Assembly (NCBI RefSeq): GCF_021018805.1
Contig: NC_086250.1
Coordinates: forward strand, 62,869,322-62,933,321
Reading direction: 5' to 3'
DNA length: 64,000 nt
Origin: Prinia subflava
Lineage: Eukaryota > Chordata > Aves > Passeriformes > Cisticolidae
Part shown: piece by piece, positions 53,290 to 64,000 of the stretch
Layout: every line of letters starts with the position of its first letter
How positions within the stretch are numbered: the stretch's first letter is position 1
Program-made: the position numbers and the translations under genes
Notes under the pieces: model-generated
Database searches by the model: none
The model's input: the letters and a program-made list of their open reading frames with translations, nothing else
Told to the model about the DNA's origin: nothing

Positions 53290-55586
53290 CAAGAACCACA
53301 GTTCAGCTTTCCTCACAGGTATTGTGTTATTTCTGTCCATGACAAATTACATTCAGCAAATTTTGACCTATTGCCAAATAGCAGAAGAGTAACCACCTAC
53401 CAGGCTCAATTAAGTAAAACACTCTTATGTTGATTTACATATAGAACAGAGGGTTGGATGGTGTTAAACATTTAAGTTTAGTCTTTTGAAAAGTTCATAT
53501 ACCAAACAAATTATTTAATTGCTGGAATAAATGATTCAGAATCCGAACATCTCAAATGGGATGACGCCCCCATTGTATGTGATGAAGAACTCAGTGACTT
53601 CACTCTCTAAGGGCAAAATTAAAGGAAATTACACAATGATAAATCAGACCAGCTTGCATTCAGTTCTTCACAGCTGTGTAAATTAAAATGGACTGTGTAG
53701 AGTGGGTCTTATACCATATATATGTGCCTGGCCTCTGGGGTGAAGACATGTACTTAGAAGATGGCAAATTACATTTTAGATCGCATCACGGAGAAGAGAA
53801 TTTGCATCTTGGGCCTCCCACTTCCTGGCAAGGGATCTAGTCATTAGGCTATTACATATAAATGATATAGGCTAATACGTACAAATACACACACATATAT
53901 GTAAATGGCACCTTTTTTAGGTATCTTTTGAAAAAACTGGGGTTGAGTCCCCCTTTGCAATGCAGATGGTAACTTTAGGGTAGTAAACTTTAGTCTCAAG
54001 GACCAGTAGACCCAAGACAATTAAACAGACTACTCCCAAACTGCAGGAGAAAGCAGGGAAGTAAGAACAATCAGACATGTTCCAGCAGGGCTCTGCTGAG
54101 CCAATTTTGTATCTTATCTGAAAAGTCAGAGGAAAAAGCCCCACACTATCTGAAGCCCTAGTTATTTATAGTTTATGTTTATTCTTTGCTTGGTAGAATA
54201 AATGTGCTGAGTATTACTGTGATAAGACATAAAACACTACTTGTTGTACTGACACATGCTCTAGTAAAACCTTTAGAAATGCAAATAATGCTGCTAAGTT
54301 GCTCTTATTTATCCTTCTAAGTCACTGTACTCCTATCTGCCATATCATCCTTCATGCCCTAAGCACCTTCTGAATAGCCTGCTTCTTAAATTGCTTTTTA
54401 TAGATTAAATCAGTTTCCCAAGAAAATCACATGCTTTTGCTACATAAGCCATGCAAATGATGCCCAAGGCAGATAGGGTGCTGATCAGCTGGTATTTAAT
54501 GATTGTAGTTTAACAACATTGAGATTCACAGTATCTTCTGCCACTACACCCTGTGTCTCACCAACTCCCTCCCCACGCATCTGTCCACATATCTTTTTTG
54601 CCCTCTGCAAACCCCCATTATTCTTCAAATCTCTCCCTATTACCCCCTGTATTCTTTCAAGCCCTCCTTTGGCCACATTTTCTCTTCTTCATCTCTTCAG
54701 CCCTAACCACTCATACTCATCAGTGGCAGATCCATCTACTTGTTCCCTTAACTAGTGTCCTCCCTCGTGTCTCCTGGTGTGTGATTTGATGTGGATGAGC
54801 TCAGACATGGGGAGGTGCTCCAGACCTGCTCTCCACAGCTGCCCCACAGCTGGCCAGCCAGAGGGTGCCTCTGTGTGAGCTGATACCAGAGCAGACCTCA
54901 CGTTATCTCCCAGGACAGCCAACACCTGCCATGTGTTTTTATGTTGCAAAAAGCTGCCCAAAATGATCAGACACATCTAAGGAGGGAGAAGGGCAGCTCA
55001 AAGCATCCTACTTTATCCAGCTAAGACCAAGCTTGACCTGCAAGGCTGAAGTCCAAGACATCATCACCATCACCACTAAACCCAGTAATTACAGCATGGG
55101 TTTTCCAAGCAGTCTGATGGCTGTAATCCCTTCACCTGTGTGAGTCTTTATTGCCAGTTACACTCTGTCCTTTTGGGAAGAAAATGGACTTTGTCTTTTC
55201 CTTTTTTCCCTTTACCAGCTATGGCATTTGAATGTAACACAGCAACCTGACTGCTTCACTACCCTCTCAAAATTGTAACTGTGATTAAGAGCCCTATCTA
55301 ATCTTGTTGACTCATTAATTATTTAATCTTCTAACATTTTTTCTTCCTTTCCTACCATAGCTCACAGAATTGCCTATGCCTAAGAGTCCCCACTAACAAC
55401 TGGATTACTAATAGAGGACATCACTTAGCAAAGATATAATTCTGATTTCTGATAGATACCTCTTAATATGGATTTCTTTTTCACTGCAAAAAATGTTAGT
55501 TATTTGACCTACGCCCTTTTTCCCATTGCAATTGTCAGAATGGTTATTTTCACATCACACTTATGACATTGAAAGTAATTGCAAGA

Positions 55587-55598
55587 TACACACACACA
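55587..55598. repeat. (AC)n microsatellite
   Basis: This is a short run of about six CA dinucleotides. Confidence 0.7.
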
Positions 55599-55847
55599 TT
55601 CTGAAGCCTGCAAGTAAGGAGACAGTCTAGTTTCACAATCCATAACTCTGTTCACACAGATTTATTGTCTAATAGAGCATAAATCCTATGACTTTTTGTG
55701 TCTCAGAATAAGAAATGTTATAGTTATAATAAGCAGTGGATGAAAAAAGGTGATCTAATGTGAAAAAGATCAGTGTATGGATAACGAGGTGAGCATTCAC
55801 ACAGTGCTCAGAACTGGCAGGACCATTCTGCCTTCCTAAAATCATCA

Positions 55848-56370
55848 GTGGAATACTGGGCTCAGCTTTGGTGTCTGTGTTTTAAGCGGCTGTTGATCAA
55901 TTAGAAAGAGTTCAAAAGGAGCTACAGAAACAACTGGAGAGCTGGCAAATGCATATTACCCAATAAACTTCAGGTGTGTAGTTTACACATAGAAGGTTAA
56001 GAAGCAATTTAGTTTTCCTCTCCAGATTTAAGTATGAGCATATTTTTGAGTTAATTTTCACTCAAATGTCTAACAAAGTTCAACAACTGGAAGCTGAAGG
56101 TAGAAATACAAGCAAGAAGTAATTAAGATTTTTAAGAGTTTGAATAATTAGCTATGGAACACTTCACCTATCACGAATTTCTCATCCCTTAAGATCCTTA
56201 AATCAAGAGGGTGCATATTTCTAAGAGATATGCTTGAGCCACAAAACAACATTCAAAACCTCCAAAACTTATGGCCTTCATTAAAAACCCATCTATTAGA
56301 AATCACTTGGTGAGTATGAGGTGGAGTCAATAGTTGTAATGGTGATGACCTTGCTTGACTGAAAAACTGC
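55848..56370 (+). mobile_element. Old, heavily decayed CR1/L3-like retrotransposon remnant
   Basis: Scattered pieces in the correct order match the C-terminal end of a CR1-clade ORF2 and its 3' region on the plus strand. VEYWAQLWC at 55848-55875 corresponds to the usual LEYCVQFW motif. After a frameshift, LERVQKELQK at about 55900-55930 corresponds to LERVQRRATK. Further on, AGAAGGTTAAGA (55991-56002), CAACAACTGGAAGCTGAAGG (56081-56100) and 'TTTCTAAGAGATATGCTTGAG' (56218-56238) match conserved stretches in old reptile-type CR1 copies. Stops and frameshifts occur throughout. Divergence is far greater than in the other six CR1 fragments, so it probably predates them. Both borders are approximate. 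Confidence 0.72.
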
Positions 56371-58183
56371 AAATCCTGAAATGAAATACAATAGAAGATG
56401 TAATGCAAGTAAAGCCAGGCTCAGCTGAACCTTCTCTGATAAATCCACATGTCCAGAATAGATGTCTCTGTGACTTCAGGCATGATGTTGCACAGTCACC
56501 CATCACGTTACTGAGTAAAAGTAACTTTCACCCACAAATCAGTATTGTTACATCCTATACAGTCCTGAAATATAGTGACGGAAATGAGAAAGTAATTTAA
56601 ATGTAGCTCTGAAATCATGTAATTGGTCATGAAAATTAAAGCTGTTTCTGTTAAAGGTGGACCATATATTTTCTGCACATTTTTTAAAGGGAAGAATTGC
56701 CCACTCCAGTAGCTTCTTCATCCCAGACTCAAGCAACCATTCTCATGTTTCCCTCAGCAACCAAGAGTTGTTGGCTAGAACTGAACCAGCCAGGGCTGCA
56801 GCCAGGTGCCTTGAGAGCACAGGAGCTCCCTTGCAGTGATCTCTCTCTGCCCAGTAATGTGACTTTGCAGACAGGCTCCTACCACAGCAGTCACTGTGGC
56901 AGGGCCATGCAGGCAACTCTGCCTGCAAAAGTGTTTGTCTCAATCTACTGTTGACATAATGCCATACTCCAGTAAGGTCATGATTATCCCCCCTTTTCTG
57001 GACTAGACAATCCTGCCAAAAGTACCACCACCACTACCACATTGAGGGTTTGTGCTACCAGACAGTGCTCAGGGCACCTGACTGCACCTGCAGGGTGTAT
57101 CTGCTTGTCACTTGTAGGGGAGGGGGCTTGTCCATGAGACAAAACCTCACAGGAGCTCCAAGTACACCACAAACACAAACCAGGACAGCTGCTGACTTAC
57201 CACGTGCTGAACCAAAGGCATACCTAAGTCCTCTGTTCTAACTTTCCCACAATAATCTTATAGCATGGCTCAAAAAGTACCACAAAAATATCAGGAGGTT
57301 TTGAAAGTAAAGTGTCTGAGCAATGCCATCCTTTCCCATATTTATGGGAGAGACATTCAGATAGTAACTCAAAATCTTCCTCTCCTTTTCCTCCAAGTAC
57401 AAAGGATTCTCTTCTGAGCCATCTTGCTCTAACATAAACTTACAGCAGCATGTATACAGCTAAAAAAAAATCCAAACTCAAGCAACAACAAAGGTCTTAC
57501 AAAAATACAGCACTGCAGGCATGGTTCTTCCCTGGGGAGAGGATGAAAGAGCAACATGTGACAGATGTTTGTCATGTCATTTTATATAGTATTCAAATGC
57601 ACTCAGAAACAATAGTGATGAGAATGGTAAAAAAACCTAAACAGACCAGACTGAAAAGAAGTGTTACAAAAATAACTCTTGAATAAGAACAAAAGAAATT
57701 AAATATATAAAGACCAAGAAAGTGGTTTTAGGAAGCTTTGTTTGTTTTTATGACAATTTAAAGAAAAGAATAAAGTCTCTTTTAAGGACTCTCTCAAATC
57801 CCAAATTTGTCTCCATTATCTGCTGACTCAGAGGCTTCACAAGACACTCTGGCTGGGAAACTGCAGGGGTTGCTTCCGATGTAATATAGTATTGATGTAC
57901 CCCTGAAGGATGTAACAGCACCAAGAAACAGATCATCCTCTTTGCCTGCAGGGTTTCTAGCTATTCTCTTAGGCTCCTTATTTCCTCCCTACAGCCAAAA
58001 CCTCATTTTCCCTTATGTAAAACTCCTTTCTATACCAGTTTTATAAACAAGAGACAAAAAGAATAAATAAATTATCCTCTAGGAAAGTGACTTGGCAGTG
58101 CAATGTCATAGTGTAATGGATACCTGATTATATAGGAATAAATTTCAACTATGAAGTGCAAGGAGAAGCAAGACACTCTAATC

Positions 58184-58199
58184 ATTCATTCATTCATAT
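58184..58199. repeat. (ATTC)n microsatellite
   Basis: Nearly four tandem copies of CATT/ATTC are present. Confidence 0.75.
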
Positions 58200-60058
58200 A
58201 AATATGTATGGAGGCAACCTACAAAACTGTTCACCCAGTTTGGATAATATGTATTTTAGCATGCAAACTACTGCACAGTGGTTGCACATGCTCCTATGGG
58301 GCATATGGTACAGATGCTTTGATTTTTCAGGCTGCTGCTGTTCACTAAAATACAGTGAAAGCAACATTCTTCAGTCTGAACTGGGTATTGGTATTCTATT
58401 CTAGAACTGATATGCTTAAATCATTCTTCAAACATAAGCTGTTAAGCAGCCTAAGCAAAAAAAAATCCTGCACAGATTTTTTTATTTATGTTCAGGTATT
58501 CAGTTTCTGCAATAATTAGATTAGGAGCTATCTTCAAACAGTTTCAAATACTTTGTCCACAAATGATAAAAAAAAGAAAATTAAAATTCAGCTTAGCTAC
58601 GGTTCACAGAAAAAACCCTACACTGTCGCCATCAACCTTTCTTCCTCACAGGGGCTCAACATCCGTGAAGCATCCATGAAGCTCAACATCCACTCTCCTC
58701 ACACAATAGCCTGTGTGCTTTGATCTCAACACAACTATTTTCCACAACCTGTTCCCTGGTTTAAGAATGTACTTCCTCGAATTTCCCCATTTGTGCAAAT
58801 GTAACAAAAGTTTTACAGTGTAAACAAAGGTCTTTTGTACAGCATTAAAGAGATGGCCTTTCCTCAAGCGGTGGGACACAGCACGTGGAAGAACAGGACA
58901 GAGGAAGATGTAGTGAGCCAAAGAACTGAGAAAAGAGCCAGGAAGCCCAGAGCCCCTCCCTGTGCCCCTGGCTGCTGCTCAGGGCTGTCTGGAGGGAGGA
59001 AGGCACTGTAGAGCCACCACTCTGTCTGGGGCTGGTGAGCTCCTGAACACCACAGCTACTAAAAACTACCGCAGCAATTCTTCAAAACAAAGAATTGGCA
59101 TTATCTCTTTAGCAACAGGTACCCAGGGAAGCAAAACCACAAAAAAACCTACCCTTTATCAGTCATCTTTAAGGGGTAGGGGTGCTCCAACCAACAAACC
59201 AAAAAGCTGGAAGTTGGCTGAGAGCAGCTTTTTCCTCTCTGCTGCATCCATACAACCTCAGTCAACAAGCCAAAGAGAGGAGAGGACAGCCAGTCAAACC
59301 ACTGAGGAAGAAATCCCCTCTGCTTTTTAAAGAGGAGGTCCACTCCACTTTTCTTTAATCAATTTAGGAATTAAAACTGGTTGATCTACATTCTGACATT
59401 TAATCAAGAGCATATTTAGGCTAGAATAAAATAAGAGGTCCCATTCATAATCCCCTATTAAAACATAAAGGCCTGTGAGTGTATAAAGATCCAGCTAATA
59501 AGCAAAGTTTGCCTAAGTTCCTCAACCACCTGAAAACCCCACTAGCTGCTTTTATATCTTTCAACTAAGCCCATTTTTAAAAACAGGGCTGATGGTCTTT
59601 GGTCAAGTAATCAAGTAATTGAGGGCTAAAAGATCATACCCTGATTTTGGAACACTTCCTTAAGCTCCAAGGGGATTATCTGTTCCAGTTAGTACCCAAA
59701 CTGATTAAGTCACATGATTCTCAGCACATCACAAATAAGAGACCAAATCTGATTTTCTTTTGTACAAAAGATTTTTCCAACATGTGAATCAACAGCAATG
59801 AGGTAAATTTTATCCTCAGTAGTCAGACAGGAGTTCAGAGAAAGGCATTTTTACCATTCAGTAAAAAAATTAATAAACTCAGTCAGACATAAATTGAGTC
59901 TGCTTCTGTGTTCTCTCTACTGAAACTCACTTGAAATTTGCTTTGTAGAAAGTGTCCTTTTGAACTCATTTGTATTTCTCAAACACAAATAATTTTAAGC
60001 TTGTCAAAGTTAGAGAATTCTGGGCAACAATTCTGCAGATAAAGTGAATTTCCTGCAC

Positions 60059-60108
60059 AATTTCACCATGGAGATACAATTTTAATTTCACCATGTAGAT
60101 AATAATTT
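60059..60108. repeat. 25-bp tandem duplication
   Basis: AATTTCACCATGGAGATA at 60059 recurs 25 bases later at 60084 as AATTTCACCATGTAGATA. The remaining bases of each copy are A/T only. Confidence 0.8.
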
Positions 60109-60439
60109 GAATTCTGACACACCTTTGGCATTACTTCCCTGATTTATCCTTATGTATTAAAACCTAGCTACTTATTTATTGTAGTTAACAGGGGGATTTT
60201 ACTTTTCTCCTCCACTAGTTTTACATTGTTTCAGTGAATACTGATGCTCATGAGCTATAACCAGCTATGGCCAAACAAAAGGAAGAATCTTGTAGCCTGG
60301 ATCAGACCAATAAAATAAAAGAGTGTTAAACTACATGGAGACAACAATTTATTGAGGCATCTTATTATGCTATGAAGAACATGATTTTGCTCTTCCCCCC
60401 ACTAATACATAATAAAACCAGATTTAGCTAATTTACACT

Positions 60440-60470
60440 CTTTTTTTTTGTTGTTTGTTTTTGTTTTTGT
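60440..60470. repeat. T-rich (TTTTTG)n tract
   Basis: A run of T followed by irregular TTG/TTTTTG units covers about 31 bases. Confidence 0.8.
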
Positions 60471-60853
60471 CACACAAAACTACTCTTTGGGTTGTGACGA
60501 CAACTTTCATATTATTTCACTTTCACAGATTATTCCTAGTAATTCCAGAAATATAATACAGATTTCTTTAAAAACCCAAACTTTGCTTTTTGTATCAGGT
60601 GTTGAAATGAAGCCTGCAGTTCTAAGGAGTACAAGTTATTGGAAATTGCAATAAATTTGCATGACAACTGTCACTGATACCTCCCAAATCTATCATATAT
60701 ACATACACCAGTAATCTGCTCTTTTACAAGGCACCCACAAAGTTTTTTGAACTCTTATGGCAACTGGAAGATGGAGAAATTCTGCATGAATGGGTGCAGG
60801 AGATGGAAAGAACCACCTTACTGCACACACATTGCCAAAAGTGTCAAGAGTTA

Positions 60854-61075
60854 CTGCAGGGCAGACAGATCCACCTCAGGGACACCTCTGTCCCTGTGCA
60901 CTCAACGCCTGCAGGGCAGACAGATCCACCTCAGGGACACTGCTCTGTCCATGTGCACTCAACACCTGCAGGGCAGACAGATCCACCTCAGGGACACCTC
61001 TGTCCCTGTGCACTCAACACCTGCAGGGCAGACAGATCCACCTCAGGGACACCTCTGTCCCTGTGCACTCAACAC
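60854..61075. repeat. 55-bp minisatellite, four copies
   Basis: Four head-to-tail copies begin with CTGCAGGGCAGACAGATCCA at 60854, 60909, 60966 and 61021. Spacings are 55, 57 and 55 bases, and the last copy ends at 61075, where CTGCAGCCCAGGG marks the array edge. The second copy carries a two-base insertion (ACTGCTCTGTCC against ACCTCTGTCC) and a few substitutions; otherwise the copies are almost identical. It is GC-rich in an AT-rich setting. Open frames of 133, 130 and 110 codons cross it in all three plus-strand frames because the unit lacks a stop in every frame. Confidence 0.97.
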
Positions 61076-64000
61076 CTGCAGCCCAGGGCTCCTCAGAGCT
61101 GCACCCTGGCCACTGCCCAGATCTGACACAAGCATCTCGAGGCAGTGACCCACCAAAAAGGTATTTTTTTTTTCATTCCTAATTCCCACAGAGCAGAATC
61201 CACACCATGAAAGCCACCAGGTGACCTTCCCAGAAGGAGGTGAGCCATTCTTGGTATGAAGGAACTCACATGTAAGTGTGGCATTACAGGTACCTCCCAA
61301 GTTACCACTTCTCTGGTGTTATTTACCCTAGGAAAATCAGTATATTATATCAAGAGAAAAAACACTTGACTCCACCATGCTCACCCAGTAATTTATTGGG
61401 AATGTAAGAAATGCCAGTAGAAAAATTAAGCCAAACCAACACAAATTCTCACCTCCTCTTTACATCATTCAGTTACTTGTCTTTTCAACATAAATTAAAA
61501 ATATAATCAACTATTGTCTTCAAGGTGTATGGCTACTTCCTTTTCCCTTTCTGTAAATCCTGACTCTTATTTTGTATGTGTACACAATGAAGGAATATGA
61601 TATGCTTCCTCCCCTTGAATAATGGACTCTGCAGAAATGAAGACCTGTATATTACTGAGTGGAATTAGACAGCACCAAATGGAATCAGTGGCTAAAATGA
61701 TCAGATGGCCTTTTTAAACAAATTACTAGACTAAATCATGCACTACAGGACAGCAGAAGCCAGACTCACTAATAACCCTACCAGTTTTAGTTCCTACACT
61801 GGAATCCTGGAGAACAAAAGACAACTGTGATATTGACTGAGGTCAAGTTGCATTTATTGTCAATACAGGACAAGCTTTGGCCTCAATCCCGAGTGATCAT
61901 CAGTGCTCAGCACAGCTCTCTCAGGGTCCCCAAGATCATAAAATTATTTGAGGAAACCAACACTGTATTGCAATCTTATTCTCTTAGAGAACTTCTCTGT
62001 TTCATGAGGGGAATTCTATTTCAGTGATTTCCTGCTCCCTTGTGTCCTTTTGAAATCCCAGTCTTGGCATGTTTTTCTCTAGGCTTTCATACTCTAGTAT
62101 CTCAACAGTGAATATGCTACTTCAACTTTTTTTTTTTTTCCCCCCATGGTCTGTACTGCCCAAAATTGTAATATGATTTTCCAAAAATCATGACATGTCC
62201 ATATTTCCTAGGGAGATTAACAATGATTCATAGAGGCTATGAAAAGCCATTCCAACTCAGCTTCAGAACAAATGCATTTAGATCTTTGATATCAAAGTTT
62301 ACTATCCAGAAAGTCAAGCATCCATAAATCTAGAATCAATAAAAGCTAGAACTGCTCAAACACAAATTATCAAAACAACTTCTAATAATTTCCAAAATAC
62401 TTCCAATTTTCAGGTGATTCTTAGGTAGGCCTGTAAAAAGAAAAAATCAGTTCCCAGTGGCCCTCAATAAAATTGATTAGGTAAAAGTGTTAATTATCAC
62501 ATTTTTTCATTTATTAATACACAAGGCAAACCTGACGCTAAGTCTAACCACCCTATGAATTAACCTGTAGTAGCTTCCAATTACTGCTAAACTTTAGGGT
62601 TTATATTAGAACATGTAAAAAAGCTCTCATATGAGACATTTATAATTAAAATACAAGACTGTTCTCAAGGCTTTTTGGAAAAATCTGCCTATTTATCTGC
62701 ATCACAGCTGATGAAGGATTTTTAAAACTTAAATCTGACAAGAGAGTTTGAATTTTGCTCAGAATGCAAAAAAATACAGATAAAGGTTTCGGTCTAGTTA
62801 CCTTTAGTATTGACTCTGAGACTGAGGTTTTTGTAACTCTCTTCACTTTCAGTGTTGCATCTACAACCAACATGAGAATAACCACATTTGGATGAAAATG
62901 AAAAGCAAAACTTTAGAAAAAAAAGAGATATAATGCAGAATGTAGATTTCTGATACAAAGAAATAAAACAGACAAACCACAGAATGATAACAATGATGAA
63001 GAAGAAAACAAAACTAACACAGATTATATTTCTGGCCAGATATCTTCCAAAATGTTCACAAACATGCAGGAGAAAAATCTAGTCCAAAGATAAGACCCAC
63101 AAACAAACTTCTGCTACTACAGTTCTGTTGGAAAGTAAGAATTAAACTGTCTGGAACGGCCCCACAGTCCAAACATTTAGCCAGCAATTTTACATAAACA
63201 TCTTTATGTGCTTAAATAAAACCTTTAGCACACAGGCTACCATGGCAAAAGGAGAAGCATAATGCACTCTGTGAGCATCTCACCTTAACTATATCCAGCA
63301 AAAAAAAAAGACTAACCCTCTGGAAAAATAATAATAGCAGAAAAAATATTTCTCAGCTAAAGGGAAAAGCCCATTCTGCACAGCTAAAGAAAAAAAAATG
63401 TAGGAAGACATAATAAAAAAGATCACTGACTTGATCAGAGATTTGTCTCAAAACTGATATGGAAAGCATGTTGAGCCAGAGCACTATATACAGAGAAAAT
63501 GAATAAAGAAGAACACACTCTTGAATTTTAAAAAAATTAATTATAATTTATATCATATTTACACAATATGTGATTCAGCTTCCAGAGTTTACTTTTCAAG
63601 GATCAGGTCAATACTGATTAATTCACAATTACATGTCTGTAAGTCATATTAGTATGCTACTCTGACTGCTATTGCAGACAAATGCATCACAATCATAAAC
63701 TGAGTTCCCACAGAACTCCTTCTGAGGAATAGACCTATTATTAGTTTAATAATCTCTGTGATTTTGTTATCATTGGGGAACTAAGGTAGAGAGACTGAGA
63801 AATTTATTTAAGATTTCTAGAGAATCAGACAGAGCCCAGATCTTTGAGTGTTTGCCCATTGCCTAATCTACTTAAGCATCTTAAAATCTACACCATTGCA
63901 CATTTCAAACACCTCACAATACGGAAACCACCAGTACATTTGCCACTTTAAAACAAGTAACAAACACAATAATGACATTATTGTATCTCAGCACCGTATC
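61076..64000. other. AT-rich non-coding DNA, no gene seen
   Basis: A T13-C6 run lies at 62127-62145. A 66-codon plus frame at 61827-62027 follows a weak acceptor-like TTTATTGTCAATACAG but has no other support. No transposon or conserved exon is recognised. Confidence 0.5.
62127..62145. repeat. Poly(T) followed by poly(C)
   Basis: Thirteen T are followed directly by six C. Confidence 0.8.

Larger units (their letters stand above)
38521..55847. other. Long non-coding stretch with GC-richer blocks
   Basis: No transposon family could be named here. GC-richer, stop-poor blocks lie at about 43290-43480, 43650-43950, 45420-45840, 46230-46400 and 47830-49310. They carry frames on both strands, for example 143 codons plus against 106 codons minus near 48.0-48.4 kb. 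They may be old LTR or other repeat remnants, or low-copy sequence. Simple repeats, one candidate exon at 47242-47505 and a 74-bp duplication at 52679-52828 are listed separately. Confidence 0.45.
56371..60853. other. Mostly non-coding, no gene seen
   Basis: GC-richer stretches at about 56690-57220 and 58920-59330 carry overlapping frames on both strands (up to 122 codons) without recognised motifs. An (ATTC)n run, a 25-bp duplication at 60059-60108 and a T/G-rich tract at 60440-60470 are listed separately. Confidence 0.5.

Noticed and set aside
1..64000. Search for CRISPR arrays, prokaryotic operons, tRNA or rRNA genes.
   Set aside because: The vertebrate CR1 content and base composition rule out a prokaryotic origin. 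No regularly spaced repeats with unique spacers, and no tRNA or rRNA signatures, were seen.

Overview
The window looks like AT-rich, CpG-poor non-coding DNA from a bird nuclear genome. The main evidence is seven fragments of CR1 (chicken repeat 1) non-LTR retrotransposons in both orientations. Four of them keep the CR1 3' end with its degenerate ATTCTRTGA-like octamer tail. The families resemble those of Neoaves, but the order or species cannot be fixed from this sequence. I see no bacterial-style genes, rRNA, tRNA, CRISPR array or intact mobile element, and no protein-coding gene that I can name.

Layout. About 1-2.2 kb is AT-rich sequence with a long A-rich tract. An antisense CR1 lies at 2.25-2.99 kb and another at 5.36-5.75 kb. 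From 5.75 to 11.8 kb there is unremarkable AT-rich sequence. A sense-strand CR1 3' end lies at 11.82-12.28 kb. Between 13.2 and 14.5 kb are an 18-bp perfect palindrome and a weak two-exon gene candidate. A short CR1 lies at 18.30-18.45 kb next to a second 18-bp palindrome. A large AT satellite-like block occupies 19.5-19.8 kb, and an antisense CR1 lies at 21.5-21.86 kb. A lone candidate exon on the minus strand is at 24.77-25.03 kb and a perfect hairpin at 25.87 kb. From 26 to 38 kb the sequence is mostly AT-rich with homopolymer tracts. A short CR1 tail is at 38.40-38.52 kb. Several blocks between 43 and 49.5 kb are richer in GC, and one candidate minus-strand terminal exon lies at 47.24-47.51 kb. 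A 74-bp tandem duplication is at 52.7 kb. An old, heavily decayed CR1/L3-like element is at 55.85-56.37 kb, and a 55-bp minisatellite at 60.85-61.08 kb.

The most plausible reading is an intergenic or large-intron region shaped by CR1 insertion and decay plus local tandem duplication. I did not find a new biological system. The items most worth checking are the three candidate exons, the frame-cycling minisatellite, the AT heptamer array with its 21-bp higher-order unit, and the ancient CR1-like remnant.
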